A stretch of 6,726 nt of DNA from the NCBI GenBank assembly GCA_964242325.1, contig CAXTCI010000254.1, forward strand, positions 1 to 6,726. The letters are read 5' to 3'. Positions 1-6,034 of this stretch are shown here, in pieces (positions within the stretch are counted from its first letter, which is position 1; every line of letters begins with the position of its first letter). Below the pieces are notes generated by a model. That model was given only the letters and a program-made list of their open reading frames with translations. It made no database searches and was not told the origin of the DNA. The position numbers and the translations under genes are program-made. The DNA comes from DASWOJ01 sp964242325. GTDB taxonomy: Bacteria; Pseudomonadota; Alphaproteobacteria; Acetobacterales; Acetobacteraceae.

Positions 1-65
1 AGCACCTCGCGCCGCAGCCGCACCACCTCCGGGTCGTCGCGGTGCCGTGGGTAGGGCAGGGGCAT
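1..65 (-). CDS. Start of an unidentified operon gene, cut by the window edge
   Basis: An ATG at 65-63 overlaps the TAA stop of the SsuD-like gene (TAATG). An open frame follows to the window edge: MPLPYPRHRDDPEVVRLRRE and one further residue. The codons are strongly GC-ending, like the rest of the operon. The ribosome site is weak (GGCGGAA just upstream), which fits translation coupled to the preceding stop. Only 21 residues are visible: a basic/proline N-terminus, then what may be the start of a charged helix. That is too little to name the product. From its place in the operon it could be another flavin enzyme, an FMN reductase or a further sulfur-metabolism protein; this is only a guess. 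Confidence 0.6.
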   Translation of the reverse strand, partial: MPLPYPRHRDDPEVVRLRREV

Positions 66-1171
66 TATTCCGCCGCGGTCTGGTGTTGTGTGCGGCTGGC
101 CAGCAGGCGCCGGGTCAGCGGCAACAGGGTGCGCCCGTATTCCAGCGCGTCCTCAAGCGGGTCGAAGCCGCGGATCAGGAAGGTGGTCACGCCCAACGCG
201 TGGTAGTCGAGGAACGCCTCCGCCACCTGCTGCGGCGTGCCGACCAGCGCCGTGGTGTTGCCGCGCGCGCCGGTGACACGGGCGATGGCGGTGTAAAGCC
301 GCCCCTCCGGACGGTCGCCCAGCGCCGCGGCGGCCAGCAGCCGTTGCGACCCGGAATTGGCCGGCGCCCCGACCGCCGGACCCAGCGCGGCTTCCCCGCG
401 CACCTCCAAGGTGCGGGCGAGGATGGCCTCCGCCCGCGCCCAGGCCTCGTCCTCCGTCGCGCCCAGGATCGGGCGGAAGGACAGGCTGAACCCGACCTGC
501 CGCCCGTGCTTCGCCGCTTCGGCCCGCACGCGGCTGGTGATCTCGGCGACCTGTGCCCGGGTTTCGCCCCACAGCGCATAAACGTCGGCGTGCCGGCCCG
601 CGACGCGGATGGCGGCATCGGATGCGCCGCCGAAGTAGATCGGGATGCGCGGGCGCTGCACCGTCTGCACCGCGGGCGAGGCGCCCTGGATGCGGTAGTA
701 CGTGCCCTCGTGGTCCACCGGCGCGTCCGCGGTCCAAACGCGCTTCAGCACGTCCACATACTCGTCGGTCCGGGCATAGCGGTCGTCCTTGCCCAGCCAA
801 TCGCCGTCGCGCGCCTGGTCCTGATCGTCGCCTCCCGAGATCACGTGGATGGCCGCTCGCCCGCCGCTGAGCTGGTCCAGCGTCGCAAACGCCCGCGCCG
901 CCGTGGTGGGCGCCTGGAACCCCGGCCGGTGCGCGACCAGGAAGCCGACCTGCTTCGTGTGTGCCGCGGCGTGGGCCGCAATCTGGAATCCGTCCGGCCC
1001 GTTGCTGTGCCAGCCGATCAGCACGCGGTCGAAGCCGCCGTCCTCCGCCGCATGGGCCTCGTGCGCCTGGGCCGCAGCCACGAGGTAGCCAGGGTCAACC
1101 GCCGGGCCACGCGCTGGGTGGACTTCCGACTGCTCGCGCGGCTGGATCATGCCGATAAATTCAAGGGTCAT
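65..1171 (-). CDS. ssuD: SsuD-like FMNH2-dependent (LLM class) monooxygenase
   Basis: This is a 368-residue bacterial-luciferase-like (LLM) flavin monooxygenase resembling alkanesulfonate monooxygenase SsuD (381 residues in E. coli). SsuD uses FMNH2 and O2 in the cytoplasm to cleave a sulfonate C-S bond, giving an aldehyde and sulfite. Family segments in order are VDPGYL (25-30), FLVAHRPGFQAPTTAAR (77-93), TLDQLSGGRAAIHVISGG (97-114), RYARTDEYVDVLKRVW (131-146), IPIYFGGASDAA (176-187), YALWGE (198-203) and TTALVGTP (306-313). The frame is open upstream to 1378. ATG 1171 was chosen because homology begins there and a perfect AGGAGG sits 6 bases before it; the upstream extension lies inside the neighbouring gene. 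The stop overlaps the next ATG. By my recalled alignment, E. coli Cys54, His228 and Tyr331 correspond to Gly58, Arg233 and Phe336. The fold is therefore certain, but the exact substrate is not; a related LLM sulfur enzyme is possible. Confidence 0.9.
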   Translation of the reverse strand: MTLEFIGMIQPREQSEVHPARGPAVDPGYLVAAAQAHEAHAAEDGGFDRVLIGWHSNGPDGFQIAAHAAAHTKQVGFLVAHRPGFQAPTTAARAFATLDQLSGGRAAIHVISGGDDQDQARDGDWLGKDDRYARTDEYVDVLKRVWTADAPVDHEGTYYRIQGASPAVQTVQRPRIPIYFGGASDAAIRVAGRHADVYALWGETRAQVAEITSRVRAEAAKHGRQVGFSLSFRPILGATEDEAWARAEAILARTLEVRGEAALGPAVGAPANSGSQRLLAAAALGDRPEGRLYTAIARVTGARGNTTALVGTPQQVAEAFLDYHALGVTTFLIRGFDPLEDALEYGRTLLPLTRRLLASRTQHQTAAE

Positions 1172-1177
1172 GCTAAT

Positions 1178-1183
1178 CCTCCT
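1178..1183 (-). promoter_or_regulatory. Shine-Dalgarno site of the SsuD-like gene
   Basis: AGGAGG on the minus strand, 6 bases before ATG 1171. It overlaps the TAG stop (1184-1182) of the upstream flavoprotein gene. It fixes the start of the monooxygenase and rules out the longer open frame reaching back to 1378. Confidence 0.85.
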
Positions 1184-2417
1184 ATTGGCCAAGTGCCGCA
1201 CGGCCGGCGGCGGTAAAGGCGGCGTCGGGCTGGGGCGTGTGGACACGGGCGCACAGCACGTCGCGCAGGTGTCGCTCCAGCGGGTTGGCGCGGGACAGGC
1301 CGTGATTGCCCGCAAGCTGCATAGCATGCTGCACCGCCTCGATGGCATTCTCGGCAGCGACCGTCTTGAGCAGGCCACTTTCGGCCGGCGTCGGCGGGCG
1401 GCCCGCGTCGGTGTCAGCAGCGGCGCAGGCGACCAGGCGGCGGTTCGTCAGCAGCAAAGCCTCGATCCGGCCCACCGCTTCCTGCATCCGCGGCAAGGTG
1501 GCCAAGGATGTGCCGAGGTTGGCCGGCACGCGGTCCCGCAAGAAACCGGTGGTCCAGTCCCGCGCCGCCTCGGCGACGCCGGTATATAGCGCCGCGATCA
1601 GCAGCGCGTTCCAGGCGGCGGCCTCCGGGTCCGGACGTGCCCAATCCGCCGGGGCGCGCAGGTCCACGGCGTGGTCGGCGGGCACGGTCACGCCCTCGAA
1701 CACCACGTCATGGCTGCCGGACCCGCGCAGGCCAAGCTGATCCCAGGTTTCCTCGATCCGCACGCCCGGGGCATGAGCGGGCACCAGGAACAGCCCCATG
1801 CGGGGCGCCTCTTCGTCCGTGTCCGGCGAACCTCTCGGTTCGATGTCCAGCGAACCTCTCGGTTCGATATCCGGCGAACCTTTTGGTTCGACGTCCGGCG
1901 AACCTCTCGCCTCGACGCGGGCGAATACCAGCATCCAGGTCAGGCCGGGCGCTCCGGTGCTGTAGATCTTGCGGCCGCTGATGGACCAGCCATTCGCCGT
2001 GCGCCGCGCCGTGGTGGCGGGCAGGCCGCCACGGGCCGGGGTGCCGAGCGCCGGCTCGACCCGCAGCGCGTTGATCAATGCCCCAAATTGCCCGGCGCCG
2101 CGTCCGACCAGCACGCGCAGGTGCTCCGGCCAGTCCGAGCGCGCCGCAGTCCGCAAGTGCGTCAACTGCATCGCCAGGATCAGCGCCGTGGAGGCGCAGC
2201 CCTGCCCGGCCCGCCGCACCAGGTCCGTCACCCGTGCCAGCCCGGCTTCCTGCCCGCCGTCCACGGTGCGCGCCGTCAATGCCAGCAGGCCGTCGGCGTG
2301 CAACGCGTCCAGGCTGTCCCATGGGAAGGCGCCGATGCGGTCCACCTCCGCGGCGTGTTCCGCCAACTCCGACGGGATCTCGTCGGCTGCGGGCGCGCGT
2401 AGGATCAGTCCGTCCAT
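1182..2417 (-). CDS. Acyl-CoA dehydrogenase-fold flavoprotein (SfnB/DszC-like), probable sulfur-compound monooxygenase
   Basis: This is a 411-residue protein of the acyl-CoA dehydrogenase fold. An N-terminal helical domain includes FPWDSLDALHADGLLALT (31-48) and GCASTALILAMQLTHL (73-88). The beta domain has GWSISGRKIYSTGA (143-156), WMLVFARV (161-168) and WDQLGLRGSGSHDVVFEGV (225-243). The C-terminal helices end in NPLERHLRDVLCARVHTPQP (378-397) and GRAALG. Family members near ssu genes (SfnB, DszC) are flavin-dependent oxygenases or oxidoreductases of sulfur compounds, not beta-oxidation enzymes, and the operon context favours that here. ATG 2417 overlaps the upstream stop as TGATG and follows GGGAGA; the frame is open to 2450 but that part is inside the previous gene. 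The oddity is four 8-residue repeats at residues 168-199 in a beta-domain loop that is normally short. The fold is certain; the reaction is inferred. Confidence 0.85.
   Translation of the reverse strand: MDGLILRAPAADEIPSELAEHAAEVDRIGAFPWDSLDALHADGLLALTARTVDGGQEAGLARVTDLVRRAGQGCASTALILAMQLTHLRTAARSDWPEHLRVLVGRGAGQFGALINALRVEPALGTPARGGLPATTARRTANGWSISGRKIYSTGAPGLTWMLVFARVEARGSPDVEPKGSPDIEPRGSLDIEPRGSPDTDEEAPRMGLFLVPAHAPGVRIEETWDQLGLRGSGSHDVVFEGVTVPADHAVDLRAPADWARPDPEAAAWNALLIAALYTGVAEAARDWTTGFLRDRVPANLGTSLATLPRMQEAVGRIEALLLTNRRLVACAAADTDAGRPPTPAESGLLKTVAAENAIEAVQHAMQLAGNHGLSRANPLERHLRDVLCARVHTPQPDAAFTAAGRAALGQ
1821..1916. repeat. Four tandem 24-bp palindromic repeats inside the SfnB/DszC-like gene
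   Basis: The units are 1821-1844, 1845-1868, 1869-1892 and 1893-1916. Each carries CGAACC-N4-GGTTCG, a 6-bp stem with a 4-base loop, followed by an 8-base spacer of the type ATGTCCGG. Units 1 and 2 have loop TCTC and unit 3 has loop TTTT with both arms intact; unit 4 has a degraded right arm (GCCTCG). The period is a multiple of three, so the host frame stays open and each unit adds eight residues: VEARGSPD, VEPKGSPD, IEPRGSLD, IEPRGSPD. This resembles in-gene palindromic elements described in other alphaproteobacteria, such as Rickettsia palindromic elements, but I do not recognise this particular sequence. Confidence 0.92.
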
Positions 2418-3352
2418 CACACATCTCCCAAATCGAATGAGCGGTCCCACAACGGCGCCACGTCCACTGGGCGGGGCAGCAGCCCGGCGCGGTAGAAGAC
2501 GTCAGCCACCGCCTGATGCGACGCAACCGCGGCGTCGTCGGGCGCGACCAGGCGCCGGGGCTGGCTTTCCCCGTCCAGCAATTCCTGCACGGCAGCCGTC
2601 GGCACGCCGATCAGGGGGGCTTGGGCCGCGGCGTACTCGGCATGGTGCGCGTCTATCCAGCGGAAGGCGCGGCCCAGCCGACGCAGGTGCTCAGTAAGTG
2701 CGGCGCGGCGGAGCGGATCGGCCAGGGCCTCCGGCGCGGCGAAATAAGGGTAGTTGCCGGATAGGATGCCTGCCGCCGTTCGCAGCACCCGCGCCCCGGC
2801 CCGCTTCGCCAGCGGCACCGAGTAGCCGTAGATCGCCCAGGCATCCAGGTTGCCAGCCCGAAACGCCGCCTGCCCGTCCGCCGGTGACAGGTTCACCGGC
2901 TGGATATCGGACCAGGATAGCCCGGCGTCCTCCAGCATCCGGAACAGGTAGTAATGCGTCGTGGTGGCCCGGACGTAGCCGACGCGCTTGCCGCGCAGCT
3001 CGGCGATGGACCGCACGGTGGAGTTGGCCGGGACCAGCACTACCTGCTCGTTCACGTCGCCGCGGGCTACAGCCACGATGCGGACGCGGGCACCGGACAG
3101 CGCTGCGAAGGTAGGAGGAACCTCGCTGCCATATGCAAGGTCGAGCGAGCCGGCCGCTACGGCCTCCAGCATCAGGTTGCCCGATCCGAACTCGGCCCAC
3201 TCGGCACGGTAAGGGCCTGCGTCCAAGCCGGCCAGGCGCAGCAGGAGCTGATCGCCCGCCTTATACTGCGCCAAGCGCAACGTTGTTCCCTGCGCCCAGG
3301 CCGGGTAGGCGGCCAGCAGCCCCGCAGCCAGCATGGCCCGCCGCGCGATCAC
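2417..3352 (-). CDS. ssuA: SsuA-like periplasmic sulfonate/organosulfur-binding protein
   Basis: This is a 311-residue solute-binding protein of the NMT1/SsuA type, which captures the substrate in the periplasm and delivers it to the SsuBC transporter. Residues 1-20 form a signal peptide: basic ARR, a hydrophobic Ala/Leu core, and cleavage after AWA before QG. Recognisable family segments are LEAVAAGSLDLAYGSEVPPT (62-81), the domain-hinge region AELRGKRVGYVRATTTHYY (117-135) and QPVNLSPADGQAAFRAGNLD (151-170), then AWAIYGY (171-177). No lipobox cysteine is present, so it should be soluble. The start is GTG 3352: it overlaps the ssuB stop as GTGA, follows GGGAG by 8 bases, and supplies the basic n-region. 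ATG 3334 would leave a poorer signal peptide. The stop overlaps the next ATG. Ligand class is inferred from neighbours; aliphatic sulfonate, taurine or another organosulfur compound all fit. Confidence 0.9.
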   Translation of the reverse strand: MIARRAMLAAGLLAAYPAWAQGTTLRLAQYKAGDQLLLRLAGLDAGPYRAEWAEFGSGNLMLEAVAAGSLDLAYGSEVPPTFAALSGARVRIVAVARGDVNEQVVLVPANSTVRSIAELRGKRVGYVRATTTHYYLFRMLEDAGLSWSDIQPVNLSPADGQAAFRAGNLDAWAIYGYSVPLAKRAGARVLRTAAGILSGNYPYFAAPEALADPLRRAALTEHLRRLGRAFRWIDAHHAEYAAAQAPLIGVPTAAVQELLDGESQPRRLVAPDDAAVASHQAVADVFYRAGLLPRPVDVAPLWDRSFDLGDV

Positions 3353-4089
3353 GCGGCCTGCTCCCGTACGCCCAACTGGTCCAGCAGGCGCGCGCGCAGC
3401 CCGGCGAAGGCCGGAGTGGCGCGTCCGCGGGGTCGCGGGGCGTCGTTGGGCAGGTCCAGCACGATCCGGCCACGGTCCAGCACCAGCACGCGGTCTGCCA
3501 ACGCCACGGCCTCGTCCACGTCATGCGTGACCAAGAGAGTCGCCGGGCGGTGCTGCGCCCACAGCTCCAGGACCAGCGCATGCATCCGCAGCCGGGTCAG
3601 GGCGTCCAAAGCCGCGAACGGCTCGTCCAGCAGCAGCAGGCCCGGCGCCCGCACCAGGGCACGGGCCAGCGCCGTCCGCTGCGCCTCACCACCCGACAAG
3701 GTAGCGGGCCAGGCGTCCAGCCGGTGCTGCAGGCCGACCTCGGCCAGCGCCGCCTCGGCCCGTGCCCGCGCGTCCGGCCCGGGCAGGCCCAGCACCACGT
3801 TGCGCCACACGGTCTTCCATGGCAGCAGCAGGGGTTGCTGGAAGGCGACCGCGACGGGATGCGGCAGGTCCACGACAGCGTCGTCCGGCGCCGGGTCCAG
3901 CCCGGCCAAGGTGCGCAGCAAGGTCGTCTTGCCCGACCCGCTGGCGCCCAGCAGCGCCACAAACTCGCCCGGCGCGATGTCCAGGTCCAGCCGGTCCAGG
4001 ACCGGCAAGGGGCCGCCGAAACGCCGGGTTAGGTTGCGGACCCGGGCGCCGCCGGAGCGGGGGTCACGAGGGTGTTGCGAGCCATCCAT
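3349..4089 (-). CDS. ssuB: SsuB-like ABC transporter ATP-binding protein
   Basis: This is a 246-residue cytoplasmic ATPase that powers sulfonate-type import with the neighbouring permease. Counting from the ATG at 4089, the Walker A motif GASGSGKTT lies at 48-56, the Q-loop glutamine (FQQP) at about 85, the signature LSGGEAQR at 131-138, Walker B LLLLDEP at 151-157 with catalytic Glu156, the D-loop AALDA at 159-163, and the switch histidine of THDVDEA at 189. All elements are intact and the length is typical. The LLPWKTVWRNV segment after the Q-loop is characteristic of the nitrate/sulfonate/taurine ATPase group. ATG 4089 leaves a 5-base gap after the ssuC stop. An in-frame TTG at 4098 would give a TTGA overlap but has its G-rich site too close, so ATG is preferred. 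The TGA stop overlaps the GTG of ssuA. Confidence 0.93.
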   Translation of the reverse strand: MDGSQHPRDPRSGGARVRNLTRRFGGPLPVLDRLDLDIAPGEFVALLGASGSGKTTLLRTLAGLDPAPDDAVVDLPHPVAVAFQQPLLLPWKTVWRNVVLGLPGPDARARAEAALAEVGLQHRLDAWPATLSGGEAQRTALARALVRAPGLLLLDEPFAALDALTRLRMHALVLELWAQHRPATLLVTHDVDEAVALADRVLVLDRGRIVLDLPNDAPRPRGRATPAFAGLRARLLDQLGVREQAA

Positions 4090-4094
4090 AGCGT

Positions 4095-4976
4095 TCAAGC
4101 CCCCACCATCTGCGGCCGCCAGGCGAGCAGCCGGCGCTCCAACAGGCGCACCAGGCTGTCCGCGCCCAGGCCCAGCAGCGCATACACCAAGAGACCCACC
4201 AGGATCACGTCCGTGCGCAGGAAGTCGCGGGCGTCGTTGATGAGGTAGCCGATACCGGCTGTCGCGTTCACCTGCTCGGCGACCACCAGGGACAGCCAGG
4301 CCACGCCCAGGCTGTAACGCAGGCCCACCAGCGCGGAGGGCAGGGCGCCGGGCAGGATCACATGCCAGACCAGCCCCCAGCGGTCCAGGCCGAACACCCG
4401 GCCCATCTCGGCCAGGCGCGGCTCCACCCCGCGTATGCCAGCAAACAGGTTGAGGTAGATCGGAAAGGTGGTGCCGAGCGCCACGAGCGCGACCTTCGGC
4501 GTCTCACCAATGCCGAACCACAGGATGAACAGGGGCACCAGTGCCAGGAAGGGCAGGGTGCGGAGCATCTGTACCGGCGCATCCACCACATCCTCTCCCA
4601 GCCGGGACAGGCCGGCTGCCAGCGCGAGCAGGACGCCGGCCACCAGGCCGATGCCAAGCCCGGCCAGGACGCGGGCCAGCGACACCAGGATGTGCCAAAG
4701 CAACTGGCCGGACGCCAGCAGGTCCCATGCCGTCAGCAGGATCGTGCTGGGCGCCGCCAGGGTGCGCGGCGACAGCAGCCCGGCCGTGGACGCCGCCTGC
4801 CACAGCAGCACGAGGACGAGTGGGGACATGAACCTGCGGACTCGCGCCCAAGGGCGGCCCTTCGTCCCCTCCGGCTTGTGCAGATGCGGCACGGCCGGCG
4901 CGGTCGCAGGCAATGGTCGTGCGGTGGTCGTAAGGGGCATGGGGCCGGGATGTCCAGGAAGGATGACGCCAAGCAT
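4095..4976 (-). CDS. ssuC: SsuC-like ABC transporter permease
   Basis: This is a 293-residue inner-membrane permease of the nitrate/sulfonate/taurine group (E. coli SsuC has 263). After a proline-rich cytoplasmic N-terminus of about 48 residues there are roughly six hydrophobic segments, the first at 51-69 and others near 102-123, 138-157, 160-180, 220-237 and 256-274. The cytoplasmic EAA loop that docks on the ATPase is present: EMGRVFGL (190-197) followed by ILPGALPSALVGLR (207-220). LRTLPFLALVPLFILWFGIG (138-157) and ALGTTFPIYLN (166-176) closely match recalled SsuC. The gene opens the operon. The start is uncertain: ATG 4976 is used here, and ATG 4940, which would remove 12 residues, is also possible; neither has a strong ribosome site. 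The membrane domain is unaffected. Confidence 0.92.
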   Translation of the reverse strand: MLGVILPGHPGPMPLTTTARPLPATAPAVPHLHKPEGTKGRPWARVRRFMSPLVLVLLWQAASTAGLLSPRTLAAPSTILLTAWDLLASGQLLWHILVSLARVLAGLGIGLVAGVLLALAAGLSRLGEDVVDAPVQMLRTLPFLALVPLFILWFGIGETPKVALVALGTTFPIYLNLFAGIRGVEPRLAEMGRVFGLDRWGLVWHVILPGALPSALVGLRYSLGVAWLSLVVAEQVNATAGIGYLINDARDFLRTDVILVGLLVYALLGLGADSLVRLLERRLLAWRPQMVGA

Positions 4977-5100
4977 GGCCGTGGCCCGCCGCAGTGTTCA
5001 ACAGCAACGTTCAGCAAACTTCCGGTCCGTCCAAGCACACACGTTCGTCCAAGCAATCCGTCGCAGTGTTCCATTCTTCTGTTCGGCCCGGACGTTTGCA
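4977..5100 (-). promoter_or_regulatory. Upstream region of the ssu-like operon with nested direct repeats
   Basis: This stretch immediately precedes ssuC. The motif gcagtgttc-N9-gttc occurs twice, at 4991-5012 and 5063-5084, exactly 72 bases apart. Between the two copies cgtccaagca occurs twice, at 5028-5037 and 5046-5055, 18 bases apart. Seventy-two is four times 18, so all repeats sit in the same phase. On the operon strand the outer motif reads GAAC-N9-GAACACTGC. No convincing -35/-10 pair or sigma-54 site was found. The repeats may be operator half-sites for a regulator of the operon, which is an inference. Confidence 0.35.
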
Positions 5101-5364
5101 GGCGGTGGAGTTCATGGACCAGGACGCCGGCGTGCAGGATCGGCCCATTTCACCAACTCATGCCATCTGGCCGCCGTCTCGGAGCATGGGATGGTGCCGA
5201 AGCCGGTCTGCATAGATGTCCAAACTCCGTGGCTCCGGCTTCCGCAACCGGCCGAGGCAGCCTGACCCGCCTTCGGCAAGGGGCGTCAGTTACAACCCTG
5301 GTACGGCCTGGGGCTTGCTGCTGGCACATCGGGCATGCGCAGCGTCAGGGAAGGGATCGGGGTC
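5101..5364. other. Stretch between ssu operon upstream region and Lrp-like gene, nothing recognised
   Basis: No supported gene, RNA or mobile element was seen here. A plus-strand frame is open from ATG 5216 into the Lrp-like gene, but its 54 extra codons have weak GC bias at third positions, match no family and have no ribosome site. The only small structure seen is CCTTCGGCAAGG at 5270-5281, a 4-bp stem that is too short to call a terminator. Confidence 0.5.
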
Positions 5365-5370
5365 AGGAGG
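5365..5370 (+). promoter_or_regulatory. Shine-Dalgarno site before the Lrp-like frame
   Basis: A perfect AGGAGG lies 7 bases before the ATT at 5378, exactly where Lrp-family homology begins. No ATG, GTG or TTG in that frame is served by it. This suggests either a rare ATT start or an ancestral ATG that has been lost. Confidence 0.6.
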
Positions 5371-5377
5371 ATCGCGG

Positions 5378-5848
5378 ATTGACGAGGTTGACCGCAAGCT
5401 GCTGGCCCTGCCGCAGCAGAACGCGACGCTTGCGATGTCCGAATTGGCCGAGCAGGTCGGCCTGTCCGCAACGCCCGTGCGGAAGCGCATCCAGAAGATG
5501 GAGCAGGCCGGGGTTGTTCTGCGCCGCGTGGCCCTTGTGGACCCCGAGCAGGTTGGCGTCGGCCTGGTCGTGTTCGTGGCCATCGAGGCGCAGGAGCAAA
5601 CGCCGGACTGGCTGGCCAACTTCGCCGCCGCCGTGGCGTCCATGTCGGAGGTGATGGACGCCTACCGCATGGCAGGCGAGGTGGATTACATGCTGCGGAT
5701 CGCGGTCGCCGACATGGCGGCCTTCGACGGCTTCTACAAGCGGCTGATCGCCGCCGTGCCTCTCAAGAACGTCACGTCTCGCTTCGCCATGGAACGGCTT
5801 GTGGATCAGTGGTGGGCATCAGCGCTATTCAACACAACAAAACATTGA
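5378..5848 (+). CDS. Lrp/AsnC-family transcriptional regulator, possibly decaying
   Basis: This is a regulator of about 156 residues. An N-terminal winged helix-turn-helix begins IDEVDRKLLAL and includes MSELAEQVGLSATPVRKRIQKM. A linker (VVLRRVALVDPEQVGVG) follows, then a RAM effector-binding domain: VVFVAIEA, MDAYRMAGEVDYMLRIAV, FYKRLIAAVPLKNVTSRFAM. Such proteins form dimers or octamers that sense amino acids and control nearby transport or catabolic genes. The homology starts at ATT 5378, 7 bases after AGGAGG. The frame stays open back to ATG 5216, but that part looks non-coding. Compared with remembered relatives, the first helix has Pro where Leu is usual (ALPQQ), Arg sits where an aromatic or Cys is common (TPVRKR), and the tail after FAMER (LVDQWWASALFNTTKH) replaces the usual IKxTTALP-like ending. 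It may be a pseudogene, though the frame is open. Control of the divergent ssu operon is possible but unproven. Confidence 0.7.
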   Translation: MDEVDRKLLALPQQNATLAMSELAEQVGLSATPVRKRIQKMEQAGVVLRRVALVDPEQVGVGLVVFVAIEAQEQTPDWLANFAAAVASMSEVMDAYRMAGEVDYMLRIAVADMAAFDGFYKRLIAAVPLKNVTSRFAMERLVDQWWASALFNTTKH

Positions 5849-6034
5849 TAAAGCAAGGTTTTCCAAGGTCCGGCACCCGCATTGATTGCCAGACTCCCAA
5901 GCCCCAGTTCCGTGGGTAGGATGGGCTGGCACTCCACGGCTGGCCCGACGCGTGCTGTGTGCGCTCACGCATCAGGCAGGTGCCCACGGCGTCCCTAAAG
6001 CGCACTGACCGTGAACGATCCGGTTGAGGCTACC
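5849..6034. other. Intergenic stretch between convergent Lrp-like gene and MATE remnant
   Basis: This is 186 bases between two converging 3' ends. CCGTGG (5910-5915) and CCACGG (5934-5939) are inverted, but the 18-base loop and the absence of a T-run make a terminator call unsafe. A 7-base direct repeat GGCTGGC occurs at 5924-5930 and 5938-5944. Nothing else was recognised. Confidence 0.4.

Noticed and set aside
47..1216. A 389-residue plus-strand open frame opposite the SsuD-like gene
   Set aside because: It is Arg/Gly/Pro-rich with no family motifs and is explained as the antisense shadow of a GC-rich gene.
1821..1916. CRISPR-like array
   Set aside because: The units are head-to-tail with only an 8-base near-constant spacer and lie inside a coding region; there are no unique spacers.
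4090..4098. TTG 4098 as the ssuB start
   Set aside because: It would overlap the ssuC stop neatly, but the G-rich ribosome site is only one or two bases away; ATG 4089 fits better.
2954..4240. A 428-residue plus-strand open frame
   Set aside because: It crosses three recognised minus-strand genes and its composition is that of an antisense frame (Arg, Ser, Pro).
5010..5040. Sigma-54-type promoter (GG...TTTGCT) on the minus strand before ssuC
   Set aside because: The distance between GG and GC is one base too long and the -24 element does not match TGGCAC.
5216..5377. ATG 5216 as the start of the Lrp-like gene (54-residue extension)
   Set aside because: There is no ribosome site, third positions look non-coding, and family homology begins only at 5378. 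It cannot be fully excluded.
4362..5654. A 430-residue plus-strand open frame
   Set aside because: It runs antisense to ssuC and then in the wrong frame through the Lrp-like gene; no domain is visible.
5910..5939. Intrinsic terminator between the convergent genes
   Set aside because: The 6-bp stem has an 18-base loop and no following T-run on either strand.
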